Source of the DNA: Bradyrhizobium nivariense
GTDB taxonomy: Bacteria; Pseudomonadota; Alphaproteobacteria; Rhizobiales; Xanthobacteraceae
Direction: 5' to 3'
Assembly: GCF_029846715.1 (NCBI RefSeq)
Contig: NZ_JARVWW010000024.1
Span: 1-64,000 of the forward strand
DNA length: 64,000 nucleotides
A program made the translations under genes and the position numbers. The stretch's first letter is position 1. Each line of letters starts with the position of its first letter. Under the pieces are notes generated by a model. That model was given only the letters and a program-made list of their open reading frames with translations. It was not told the origin of the DNA and did not search any database. Below are positions 18,138 to 27,381 of the stretch, in pieces.

Positions 18138-18166
18138 CCAAAAAGCGGCGCCCAAAAGGCGCCGCT
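18138..18166 (-). terminator. Rho-independent terminator of the chemoreceptor gene
   Basis: A perfect 9-bp stem (18144-18152 with 18158-18166) has a five-base loop. On the minus strand it is followed directly by TTTTTGG. It lies 25 bases past the chemoreceptor stop codon, the clearest intrinsic terminator in the window. Confidence 0.85.
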
Positions 18167-18190
18167 CTCAGAGTTGCCATTCCATCACGG

Positions 18191-19882
18191 CTACGCCGCG
18201 CGGACGTTGGTCAGGAATTTGCTGACCTCGGTCTTGAGCCGGCTCGAGTCGTTCGAGAGCATCTGCGCTGCCGACAGCACCTGCGAGGACGCTGTGCCGG
18301 TTTCGGTCGCGCCGCGCTGCACGTCGGTGATGTTGGACGAAACCTGCTGCGTACCCTGGGCGGCCTGCTGGACGTTGCGGGCGATTTCCTGGGTCGCCGC
18401 GCCCTGCTCTTCGACCGCGGCCGCAATCGCCGACGAGATCTCCGACAAACGCTCGATGGTCGAGGAGATCTCCTTGATGGCGCCGACCGAGTCGTTGGTC
18501 GCCGCCTGGATGCCGGAGATCTGCTGACCGATCTCGCCGGTCGCCTTCGCGGTCTGCTCGGCCAGCGCCTTCACCTCGGAGGCCACGACCGCAAAGCCGC
18601 GGCCGGCTTCGCCGGCGCGCGCCGCCTCGATGGTCGCGTTCAGCGCCAGCAGGTTGGTCTGGCCGGCGATGGTGTTGATCAGCTCGACGACGTCGCCGAT
18701 GCGCGAGGCGGCCTTGGAGAGCTCGCTGACGCGCTCGGTGGTGGCGCGCGCCTGGCCGACGGCATCGCCCGCCATCCGCGCCGATTCCTGCACCTGGCGG
18801 CTGATCTCGCCCACGGACGAAGCCATCTCCTCGGTCGCCGATGCCACCGACTGCACGTTGGTCGAGGCTTCCTCCGAAGCCGCGGCAACCGTGGTCGCCA
18901 GCCGCTGTGAGCGGTCGGCGGTCGAGGTCAATGTCGAGGCCGAGGCTTCGAGCTGGGTCGATGCCGACGACACCGTCTGCACGATCTCGCCGATCATCGT
19001 TTCAAATTCGCGGGTGACGTTATCGACGCGGCGGCCGCGCTCGATCTTGGCTTCGGCATCGGCGGCCGCGGCCTCGTCGGCGGCCTTCTTGGCGATCAGC
19101 GCCTCCTTGAAGATCTGGAGCACGTCGGCCATGGCGCCGATCTCGGTCTTCTCACCGCGATGCGGGACTTCGGCGGAAAGCTCGCCCTTGCCCAGCGCCT
19201 GCATCGGCTCGATGATCGAATTGATGCCGCTGGAGACGTCCTGGACGAGGTAGAAGCCGACGCCGATACCGATGACGACGGCAGCGCCGAGAATGATCGA
19301 GACCAGCATGAAAGCGAAGGAATAGCTGTCGGCGGCATTCTGGGCAGCCTGGTCGCCGCCCTTGGTGTTGAGCTCGATGTCCTTGGTCAGCACTTCATCC
19401 GAGGCAAGGCCGATCTTGTTGACCGTCTTGGTGTTGAGCTCCTGGGCCTCGTGCGGAACCTTGCCGGCCTCCTTGCGCGAGAGCGCCATGACGTCGTCGG
19501 TGCCCTTCTTGTAGTCGTCCCAGAGCTTACCCCAGTCGTTATACAGCTTCCGCTCTTCGGGCGAGGTGATCATCGGCTCGTACGACTTGCGCGCCTTGGC
19601 AAGCGCCTCGATCACGGTGCCGGCGGTCTTCTCGTTCGCCAGCTTGTCCTCGAGGGTTTCCGACAGCATGTGCTGACGAACCACGTTGCGGTAGGTGATG
19701 ACCGAGGCCCGGAGCTCGCCGAGCACCCGCACGCTGGGCATCCAGCTTGTGGTGATGTCGGTGGTATTGGCGTTCATCGACCGCATTTTCATGACGGCAA
19801 GCAGACCCATGCCGGACATCGCGACCAGCAGGAACGCCACGACACTGATGATCTTGGCGCGGATGGAAATGGTGGCGAGCAT
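18191..19882 (-). CDS. Methyl-accepting chemotaxis protein
   Basis: A transmembrane chemoreceptor of 563 residues. TM1 is about 10-31, a helical periplasmic sensor (4HB type) spans about 32-186, and TM2 is about 187-213. A HAMP domain follows to about 266. The signalling domain has the conserved hairpin tip INTIAGQTNLLALNATIEAA near 402-421 and then EAGRGFAVVASEVKALAEQ. There is no CheR-binding pentapeptide at the C-terminus. The ligand is unknown; the adjoining acid-sugar gene cluster is a possible link but is not co-directional evidence on its own. Confidence 0.93.
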   Translation of the reverse strand: MLATISIRAKIISVVAFLLVAMSGMGLLAVMKMRSMNANTTDITTSWMPSVRVLGELRASVITYRNVVRQHMLSETLEDKLANEKTAGTVIEALAKARKSYEPMITSPEERKLYNDWGKLWDDYKKGTDDVMALSRKEAGKVPHEAQELNTKTVNKIGLASDEVLTKDIELNTKGGDQAAQNAADSYSFAFMLVSIILGAAVVIGIGVGFYLVQDVSSGINSIIEPMQALGKGELSAEVPHRGEKTEIGAMADVLQIFKEALIAKKAADEAAAADAEAKIERGRRVDNVTREFETMIGEIVQTVSSASTQLEASASTLTSTADRSQRLATTVAAASEEASTNVQSVASATEEMASSVGEISRQVQESARMAGDAVGQARATTERVSELSKAASRIGDVVELINTIAGQTNLLALNATIEAARAGEAGRGFAVVASEVKALAEQTAKATGEIGQQISGIQAATNDSVGAIKEISSTIERLSEISSAIAAAVEEQGAATQEIARNVQQAAQGTQQVSSNITDVQRGATETGTASSQVLSAAQMLSNDSSRLKTEVSKFLTNVRAA

Positions 19883-19994
19883 AATAGGGTCTCTTGTGCT
19901 GGAGCGGTGGCGCGCCCGGAAGTTCTACGAATCAACCAAAGGGAGCAGCACCGACATCCAACACCAGAGCACCTGAGCAGATGTTAACTACGAC

Positions 19995-20010
19995 TCCGTA
20001 CGAGTACGGA
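19995..20010. promoter_or_regulatory. Short palindrome upstream of the chemoreceptor gene
   Basis: TCCGTACGAGTACGGA is a 7-bp inverted repeat with a 2-base centre, about 110 bases before the chemoreceptor start and 42 bases past the otnK stop codon. It could be a regulator site or a weak transcript end for otnK. No T-tract follows. Confidence 0.35.
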
Positions 20011-20051
20011 AGCCCGAAACAAATGAACATGGCGCTAAGAATGCCCTGCGC

Positions 20052-21341
20052 TCAACGCATGAGCCCAAGCGCGTCCGTGAAAAACGCCGCACCACCGAAA
20101 TTTCCAGACTTCAGGGCGAGCAACATCTCGCCTGCCTCTGCACCGACTGCGCGCAACACCGGGACGCCCGCGGCGATTTCCACTCCCACGAGAAATCCGG
20201 GAATCCTCAACCGGTCGACCACGGCGCCGGATGTCTCGCCGCCGGCAACGACCAAGCGCCGCACGCCCGCCTGCACCAGGCCCTCGGCGATATCGGCCAT
20301 CGCTTGCTCGATGGCATGACCGGCCGCGTCGCGGCCATGACGTGCCTGGAGCCCGGCGACCTGATCCGGCGTCGAGCTCGACGCGATCAGCACCGGACCG
20401 TCGGCCAGCCGCGGCCTGGCCCATGACAGCGCGCGCTGCGCTTCGTCCGCGCCCGTAATAATACGGTCCGGATCGAGGTGAAGCACCGGCATAATTCGTT
20501 CGGCATTCGCGATCTGCTGGAGCGTCGCCTGCGAGCAGCTTCCGGCAAGGCAGGCCGCCGATCCGCCGACGGGAGCCCCCGCTGCGCTGCTTGCCACGGT
20601 CGACTTGACCTTGCCCGTCGACACCAGCGCCCGCGCAAGCCCAAGACCGATGCCGGAAGCGCCGACAGACAGCCGATGTTCTGCGGCGACGAGCCCGATG
20701 GTCTCGAGGTCGCGGTCGAACACGGCGTCGATGATGGCGGCGCCGACGCCCTTGCCTGACAATTCCGCAAGGCGCGCCCGCACGGCCTCCGCCCCGCGCG
20801 TCACGGTCGCGAGATCGACGAGACCGATTTGCGTCTTGCTCTGACGCGCCAGCACGCGCACCAGGTTGGAATCACGCATCGGGTTGAGCGGATGGTCCTT
20901 CAGCGGGCTCTCGTTCAGCGGTACAGCGCCGACAAACAGATTGCCCTGGTAGACGGTGCGGCCGGTCTCCGGGAACGCCGGCGTGACCAGCACGATGGCC
21001 TCGCCGCAATCGGCGCGCAGCGCTTCCATCACCGGACCGATATTGCCTGCATCGGTGGAATCGAAGGTCGAGCAGATCTTGAACAGCACGTGACCCGCGC
21101 CTCGGCCGCGCAGCCATTGCTCCGCCGCGCGCGAACGCGACACGGCAAGATCCGCCTCGATCGAGCGGCTCTTCAGCGACACCACCACGGCGTCGACCTC
21201 GGGCAGCGCCAGATCGTCCGCCGGCACGCCGATGGTCTGCACCGTGCGCAGGCCCGCACGCGTCAGCGTGTTGGCGAGGTCGGAGGCGCCGGTGTAGTCG
21301 TCGGCGATGCAGCCAAGAGATAATTTCGCGGCGAGGGTCAC
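20052..21341 (-). CDS. otnK: 3-oxo-tetronate kinase (DUF1537 family)
   Basis: ATP-dependent phosphorylation of 3-oxo-tetronate to its 4-phosphate. The N-terminal GCIADDYTGASDLANTLTRAG is the acid-sugar-binding signature of the DUF1537 family. The C-terminal half has RRLVVAGGETSGAVVDRL and AGVPVLRAVG, the nucleotide-binding region. At 429 residues it is of normal length. It begins with GTG at 21341 and overlaps the otnI stop as GTGA, so translation is coupled. With ltnD, otnI and divergent otnC it forms the complete pathway known for Otn clusters. Confidence 0.93.
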   Translation of the reverse strand: MTLAAKLSLGCIADDYTGASDLANTLTRAGLRTVQTIGVPADDLALPEVDAVVVSLKSRSIEADLAVSRSRAAEQWLRGRGAGHVLFKICSTFDSTDAGNIGPVMEALRADCGEAIVLVTPAFPETGRTVYQGNLFVGAVPLNESPLKDHPLNPMRDSNLVRVLARQSKTQIGLVDLATVTRGAEAVRARLAELSGKGVGAAIIDAVFDRDLETIGLVAAEHRLSVGASGIGLGLARALVSTGKVKSTVASSAAGAPVGGSAACLAGSCSQATLQQIANAERIMPVLHLDPDRIITGADEAQRALSWARPRLADGPVLIASSSTPDQVAGLQARHGRDAAGHAIEQAMADIAEGLVQAGVRRLVVAGGETSGAVVDRLRIPGFLVGVEIAAGVPVLRAVGAEAGEMLLALKSGNFGGAAFFTDALGLMR

Positions 21342-22120
21342 GGCTTCACTCCCGCATAAGGCTTGAACCAGGCAAGGCCGTCGGTGGTCTTGCCGCGCGG
21401 ATTATATTCGCAGCCGACGAAGCCGGCATAGCCGAGCCGGTCGAGCTCGGTGAACAGGAACGGATAGTTCAGCTCCTCGCTATCAGGCTCGTTGCGCGAG
21501 GGGATGCTGGCGATCTGGACGTGGCCGATGACCGGCATCATCTCGCGCAGCCGCATCGTGACGTCGCCATGGATGATCTGGCAGTGATAGATGTCGAACT
21601 GGAGCTTCAGGTTCGGAAGCCTCAGCTCCTGGATCAGGTCGCGCGCGAAACCGAAATCGTTGAGGAAGTATCCGGGCACGTTGCGCGCATTGATCGGCTC
21701 GAGCACGATGTCGATGCCGTGCGGCGCAAAGAACTCCGCGGCCCACGCCACCGATTTGTAGAACGCCTCGATGGCGACGCGCTCGCCACGGTTGGCGATG
21801 CCCGCCATCAAATGCAGCCGCTTGACGCCGGTCGCCTTGGCGTAAGGCAGCGCCGTCTCCAGGCTCGCCTTGAGCTCGGCGAATCGCGAGGGGAGTGCCG
21901 CAAAACCCTTCTCGCCGGCATTCCAGTCGCCCGGCGGCAGGTTGAACAGCGCCTGGGTCAGGCCGTTGCGCTTGAGCCGCTCGCCGACCGCCTCGGCCGG
22001 ATGCTCGTAGGGAAAGAGAAACTCGACGGCGGTGAAGCCGGCTTGCGCAGCGACATCGAAGCGGTCGAGAAACGGCACCTCGGTGAACATCATCGAGAGA
22101 TTGGCGGCGAAACGGGGCAT
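21338..22120 (-). CDS. otnI: 2-oxo-tetronate isomerase (hydroxypyruvate isomerase family)
   Basis: A TIM-barrel isomerase of 260 residues, predicted to convert 2-oxo-tetronate to 3-oxo-tetronate. It starts MPRFAANLSMMFTEVPFLDR, typical of the Hyi/OtnI branch. The metal-binding glutamate and histidine segments IVLEPINARNVPGYF, QFDIYHCQIIHGD and GHVQIAS are present, ending in GCEYNPRG. It lies 14 bases after ltnD and overlaps otnK, placing it mid-operon. Hydroxypyruvate isomerase activity is the alternative, but the neighbours favour OtnI. Confidence 0.9.
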   Translation of the reverse strand: MPRFAANLSMMFTEVPFLDRFDVAAQAGFTAVEFLFPYEHPAEAVGERLKRNGLTQALFNLPPGDWNAGEKGFAALPSRFAELKASLETALPYAKATGVKRLHLMAGIANRGERVAIEAFYKSVAWAAEFFAPHGIDIVLEPINARNVPGYFLNDFGFARDLIQELRLPNLKLQFDIYHCQIIHGDVTMRLREMMPVIGHVQIASIPSRNEPDSEELNYPFLFTELDRLGYAGFVGCEYNPRGKTTDGLAWFKPYAGVKP

Positions 22121-22134
22121 TGGAATCCTCTTGT

Positions 22135-23052
22135 CTACTTGTCGCCGGGCAGCTTGACGCCGGTGACCTGCGCATACATCCGCGCCACCGACGCATCATC
22201 GTCGCGGCCCATGCCGGCGGCAGATGTCATCAAGAACATCTGGAGTGCCGCGGCGGAGACCGGGACCGGGAATCTGGCACTGCGTGCCATGTCCTGGATG
22301 ATGCCGAGGTCCTTGACGAAGATCTCGACCGCGCTCTTCGGCGAGTAGTCGCCGTCGAGCACGTGCGGTATGCGATTCTCGAACATCCAGGAATTGCCGG
22401 CAGAGGCCGTGATCACCTCATAGACCTTGCGGATGTCGAGACCCTGCTTGGCCGCGAACGCGATCGCCTCGCTGGCGGCGGCGATATGCACGCCGGCAAG
22501 CAACTGGTTGATCATCTTGAAGGCGGCGCCCTGCCCGGCGGCATCGCCAAGCTCGTAGAGCTTCGCGGCCATGGCATCGAGCGCGGGCCGCGCTTTCTCA
22601 AACGCAGCCGGACTGCCGGAGGCGAGAATCGTCAGCTCGCCTTGCGCGGCGCGCTGCGCTCCGCCGGAGATCGGCGCATCTAGATAGTGCCTGCCGGTCG
22701 CCTCCAACTGCTTGGCGAGACGCCGCGCCACGTCGGGGTCCATGGTAGCCGACGACAGGAAGACGCTGTCCTTGGCCATGGTTTCGGCGACGCCATCCTT
22801 GCCGAACAGGATCGTCTCGGTCTGCGCGGCATTGACGACGACACTGACGACGATATCGGCGCCCTTGGCGGCTTCGGCCGGCGTCTTGGCGCCGGCGCCG
22901 CCCTCCGTCACGAACCGCGCGACCGCATCAGCCGAGACGTCGCAGCCGGTGACGATATGACCGGCCCGTTTCAGCGAGGTCGCCATGCCAAACCCCATCG
23001 AGCCGAGCCCGATGACGGCGATGCGCTGATTCTGTGACGTGGAGGCGGACAT
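22135..23052 (-). CDS. ltnD: L-threonate dehydrogenase (3-hydroxyisobutyrate dehydrogenase family)
   Basis: NAD-dependent oxidation of L-threonate to 2-oxo-tetronate. The 305-residue chain has the Rossmann motif VIGLGSMGFGMA. The substrate-binding segment is DAPISGGAQRAAQGELTILASG, and the catalytic lysine lies in AAFKMINQLLAGVHIAAASE. The ATG at 23052 was chosen because the longer frame's 43 extra residues are Cys/Arg-rich and unlike the family. It is the first gene of ltnD-otnI-otnK and divergent from otnC across about 100 bases. Confidence 0.9.
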   Translation of the reverse strand: MSASTSQNQRIAVIGLGSMGFGMATSLKRAGHIVTGCDVSADAVARFVTEGGAGAKTPAEAAKGADIVVSVVVNAAQTETILFGKDGVAETMAKDSVFLSSATMDPDVARRLAKQLEATGRHYLDAPISGGAQRAAQGELTILASGSPAAFEKARPALDAMAAKLYELGDAAGQGAAFKMINQLLAGVHIAAASEAIAFAAKQGLDIRKVYEVITASAGNSWMFENRIPHVLDGDYSPKSAVEIFVKDLGIIQDMARSARFPVPVSAAALQMFLMTSAAGMGRDDDASVARMYAQVTGVKLPGDK

Positions 23053-23156
23053 GCAACTGATCCTTGCGACGTTTCCCGGACGGCCGCCCTTTGCGGCAGC
23101 TTGGCATCTCGAATAACACGGCTTGGCCGCGCTGCCAAAGCGTGAGACAAGCGGGC

Positions 23157-23831
23157 ATGGCGGCCATGAGCAACGAGACACAGCTGCGTGAGGATATCTG
23201 TCGCTTCGGACGATCCCTGTTCGAACGCGGACTAACGCCGGGCTCCTCCGGCAATATCAGCATCAAGATGCACGATGGCGGATGGCTGGTGACGCCCACC
23301 AACGCCTCGCTCGGTTTCCTCGACCCGGCGCGCCTGTCGCGGCTGGATGGACGTGGGCGCCTACTCTCGGGCGATGCGCCGACCAAGGAAGTTCCGCTGC
23401 ACACAGCCCTCTACGACACGCGCGAAAGCGCGCGCGCGATCGTGCATCTGCATTCGACCCATTCGGTCGCGCTCTCGATGCTCCCGGAGATCGACCCGCG
23501 CGCCGCGCTGCCGCCGATGACGGCCTATTATCTGATGAAATGCGGCGCCACCGCGCTCGTGCCCTATTACCGCCCCGGCGACCCCGCAGTCGCGGACACG
23601 ATCAAGGGGCTGGCGGGGAAATACTCATCCGTGCTGCTCGCCAATCATGGCCCGGTGGTATCCGGCGACACGCTGGAAGCGGCGGTGTTCGCGACGGAGG
23701 AACTGGAGGAGACGGCGAAGCTGTATCTCCTGCTGCGCGGGCTGAATCCGCGCTATCTGTCGCCGGAGCAGGTGACGGATCTGGTGAAGGTGTTCGGGAT
23801 GAGGTTGCCGGAGCATGGGCACGAGCATTAG
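23157..23831 (+). CDS. otnC: 3-oxo-tetronate 4-phosphate decarboxylase (class II aldolase family)
   Basis: A zinc-dependent aldolase-fold protein of about 224 residues. It is predicted to decarboxylate 3-oxo-tetronate 4-phosphate to dihydroxyacetone phosphate. GLTPGSSGNISIK, the metal-binding AIVHLHSTHSVALSM and LLANHGPVVSG match the family. The start is either 23157 or 23166 (two in-frame ATGs, neither with a strong ribosome site). It is divergent from ltnD, so the four pathway genes lie in two transcription units that share one control region. Confidence 0.88.
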   Translation: MAAMSNETQLREDICRFGRSLFERGLTPGSSGNISIKMHDGGWLVTPTNASLGFLDPARLSRLDGRGRLLSGDAPTKEVPLHTALYDTRESARAIVHLHSTHSVALSMLPEIDPRAALPPMTAYYLMKCGATALVPYYRPGDPAVADTIKGLAGKYSSVLLANHGPVVSGDTLEAAVFATEELEETAKLYLLLRGLNPRYLSPEQVTDLVKVFGMRLPEHGHEH

Positions 23832-23875
23832 CGGCGCGCGGTCATGGGCGGGATAAGTCGTCCACATTCACCGCT

Positions 23876-24040
23876 GTCCTTCCCCGCGACCCGGCTACGC
23901 CAAGGCTTCGCCGGGGTTCAGGTCCAGGGGCGCCGAAGCTTTAGCGAAGGCGGCAGGCGGGGAATCCAGTACGCCGCGGCTTCACCGTATTCCACCGACG
24001 TCTCGGATTACTGGATCGCCCGCCTTCGCGGGCGATGACA
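23876..24040. repeat. 102-bp palindromic repeat, copy C, with a 63-base insertion
   Basis: Same ends and core as copies A and B: TGTCCTTCCCCGC at the left, GGCGGGGAATCCAGTACGCC inside, and CGCCCGCCTTCGCGGGCGATGACA at the right. It is 165 bases long, because about 63 extra bases interrupt the left hairpin loop. The extra piece itself holds the inverted pair CGGCTACGCC/GGCTTCGCCG and can fold on its own. Confidence 0.75.
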
Positions 24041-24075
24041 CCGAGAGTGTCGCACGCGCCTGCCCAACACTCAGC

Positions 24076-24763
24076 CTACAGTCCCAGATACGCCTTGCGC
24101 ACGTCCGGGTTGCCCTTGATCTCGGCCGCGGCCCCCTGCATCAGCACGCGGCCGGTTTGCAGGATGTAGGCGCGGTCGGCGATCTCGAGGCACTCGGCCA
24201 TGCGCTGCTCGACAATCAGGACGGTCATCCCGGCGTCGCGGATGCGTGTGACGGCCTGAAAAATCTCGTCGACCAGTTTTGGCATGATGCCCTGCGAGGG
24301 CTCGTCGAGCATCAACAGCCGCGGGCGCGTCATCAGCGCACGGCCGATCGCGAGCATCTGCTGCTCGCCGCCGCTTAGCGTCTCGGCGCGCTGCTCGAGG
24401 CGTTCCGCGAGGCGTGGAAACAGTGTGAAAACGAGGTCGAGCGGCTCTTCGCGGTTCGCCTCGCCGCGGTAAAGATAGCTGCCGAGGCGGAGATTGTCGC
24501 GCACCGACAGGCGCGGAAACAGGCGGCGGTTCTCCGGCACATAGGCGATGCCGGTGGCCGTGATGTGATGCTGCGCCATGCCGTCGAGGCGCTTGCCGTC
24601 GAACGTCACCGTGCCCGAACGCGGGCGCTCGGCGCCGGCGATGGATTTCAACAGCGTCGACTTGCCCGCGCCGTTGGCACCGGCGACGCAGACGATCTCG
24701 CCCTTGGCGACTTCAATGCTGATCGCGGAGATCGCGACCAGGCCCTGATAGGCGGTCGTGACT

Positions 24764-24780
<17 letters not shown>
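24076..24780 (-). CDS. livF: Branched-chain amino acid-type ABC transporter ATP-binding protein
   Basis: The second ATPase of a Liv/HAAT transporter, 234 residues. Walker A is GANGAGKST and the signature is LSGGEQQM. Walker B is RPRLLMLDEPSQG, and the H-loop position is occupied within VLIVEQRM, as is usual for LivF. It begins at 24780 and overlaps livG by 17 bases. It is the last gene of the transporter operon; a palindromic repeat lies beyond its stop. Confidence 0.92.
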
Positions 24781-25491
<711 letters not shown>

Positions 25492-25495
<4 letters not shown>

Positions 25496-26469
25496 CGTGT
25501 GGCTCCCTTGCGGCGCGAGAACAGCCCGATCAGACCTTCCGGCCGCGCCAGCGCGATCACGATGATCAGCATGCCATAGACGATGAGATCGACGCCGCGG
25601 CCGGAGCCGCCGATATAGGAGCGCGTCAGCTCGGTGAGCGGAATCAGGATCACCGCGCCGAGCAGCGGCCCCCACAGCGTGCCGATGCCGCCCAGCACCG
25701 CCGGCAACGCCATCAGCAGCGAGAACTGGAAGCCCATGACGCTTCCGGGATCGATATAGGAAACATACATGGCATAGAAGCTACCGCCGACCGCGACCAG
25801 GAAGGCAGAGACAGCCGCAGCACCCATCTTGGAATCGAACACGACCACGCCGAGGCTCTGGGCTGCATCGGGATTGTCCTTCACCGCGCGCCACCAATAG
25901 CCCCATTTCGAATCTTCCAGCCACCACGTGACGAACCAGGCGATGCAGGCGAGCGCCAGCGCAAAATAGAAGTACGGCAGCTTGCTGCGGGCGAACTGGA
26001 ATTTCAGCCAGCTGTCGCCGCGCACGGGCATCTCGATGCCGAGGGCCGCACCCGCCCATTCCCAGTTCTGGATCAGCAGCAAGCCGATCTCAGCGATCAC
26101 GATGGTGGCGATCGCAAAGTAGTGGCCACCAAGGCGGAAGCAGGGATAGCCGAGCGCCATCGCGATCAAGGCCGAGATGACGCCGCCGGCGAGCATACCG
26201 AACCAGGGCGGCACGCCGAACTTCGTGAACAAGAGCGTGGTGGTATAGGCGCCCAAACCGAAATAGAGGGCATGCCCGAGCGATATCTGCCCGCAATAGC
26301 CCGAAAGGATGTTCCAGCTCTGCGACAGAGCCCCGAACATCAGCGTCAAAATCATGATGTTCTGGACGTTCGGATTCTTGACGAACAACGGCACGAGCGC
26401 CGCGGCGACCGCAAGGCAAGCCGCAACGAGGAGTTCGCGGCGACGCCGCTCTGTGAAGCTCTTGTCCAT
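25492..26469 (-). CDS. livM: Branched-chain amino acid-type ABC transporter permease
   Basis: A polytopic permease of 325 residues. It has WNILSGYCGQISLGHALYFGLGAYTT, the LivM family signature, several hydrophobic helices and the ATPase-contact loop near NPDAAQSLGVVVFDSKM. The C-terminus has GGIGTLWGPLLGAVILIPLTEL. The ATG at 26469 leaves one base before the livH stop at 26471. The substrate class (amino acids, amides or short acids) cannot be told from the permease. Confidence 0.9.
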
Positions 26470-26470
26470 C

Positions 26471-27348
26471 TCACATCGATCCGAACAGGCCGCGTGGCCG
26501 GATGAAGACCACGAGGAGATAGACGGCATAGATGCCGACCGACTTCAATGATGGCGGCAGCACAAGCGCGGTGGTGGCCTCGACGAGACCGACGATGATG
26601 CCGCCGGCAAAGGCGCCGAACACGCTGCCGAAGCCGCCGAGCGCCACCGTGACATAGGCGATCAGCGCAAAGGAGGCCCCGACGTCGGGATAGATGTAGA
26701 AGAAGCTCGCCATGATCGCGCCGGCGAGGCCGACCAGTGCGGCGCCCAGGCCCCAGCCGAGCGCGAACACGCGGTTCTTGTCGATCCCGACCAGCGCCAC
26801 CGCACCGGGATCTTCACGGGTCGCCTCCAGGGCGCGGCCGAAATCCGTGCGGTTGATGAAGAGGTAGAGCCCTCCGAACGCCGCTATCGCGACCAGCGCG
26901 CCGAAGAGCTGCGGCTGAGGCAGGAAGATGCCGGCGATCGATACCGTCTTGCCGCCGAGCCATGACTGGGGGACGCTGCGATAGTCGGCCGTGAAGAACA
27001 GCTGCGCCAAGCCGCGCATCACGATCGCGAGGCCAAAGGTTGCGAAGATCTGCACCATGCCGACATTGGCCTTGGCACGCATCGCAAACCTTACGACCAC
27101 GAGATAGACCACTGCCCCGAGCACGAACAAGGCCGCGGCGGCCAGGGGCGCGGAGAGCAGCGGATCGATCGCGAAGAATGTGAACAGGAAGAACGTCACA
27201 TCATCGCGATCATCAGGAATTCGCCATGGGCGAAATTGACGACGTCCATCAGGCCGAAGATCAACGCCAGGCCAACGGCGATCAGTCCGTAGAGCAGCCC
27301 CATCAGGAGGCCGCTCGCCAGGCTTTGGATAATGGTCTCGGCTGTCAC
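26471..27348 (-). pseudogene. livH: livH permease split by a one-base frameshift
   Basis: Two adjacent reading frames together make one LivH permease. The N-terminal half starts GTG at 27348 (VTAETIIQSLASGLLMG) and has the DVVNFAHGEFLMIAM signature. It then meets TGA at 27196-27198. The C-terminal half resumes one frame over at 27199 (VTFFLFTFFAIDPLL) and runs to 26471. Adding one base near 27200 restores IAM-Y-VTFFLF and a 292-residue protein of normal LivH length. The other Liv genes are intact. The cause is either a real mutation that should inactivate the transporter or a sequencing error. Confidence 0.85.
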
Positions 27349-27381
27349 GTTGCTTCGTCCCCCGCCCGCAACCTGGTCGCT

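Noticed and set aside
15468..18527. A 1019-codon open frame on the plus strand
   Set aside because: It lies antisense to the RND pump gene and its product is rich in Asp, Arg and His, as expected for a shadow frame in high-GC DNA. The minus-strand gene has clear family motifs.
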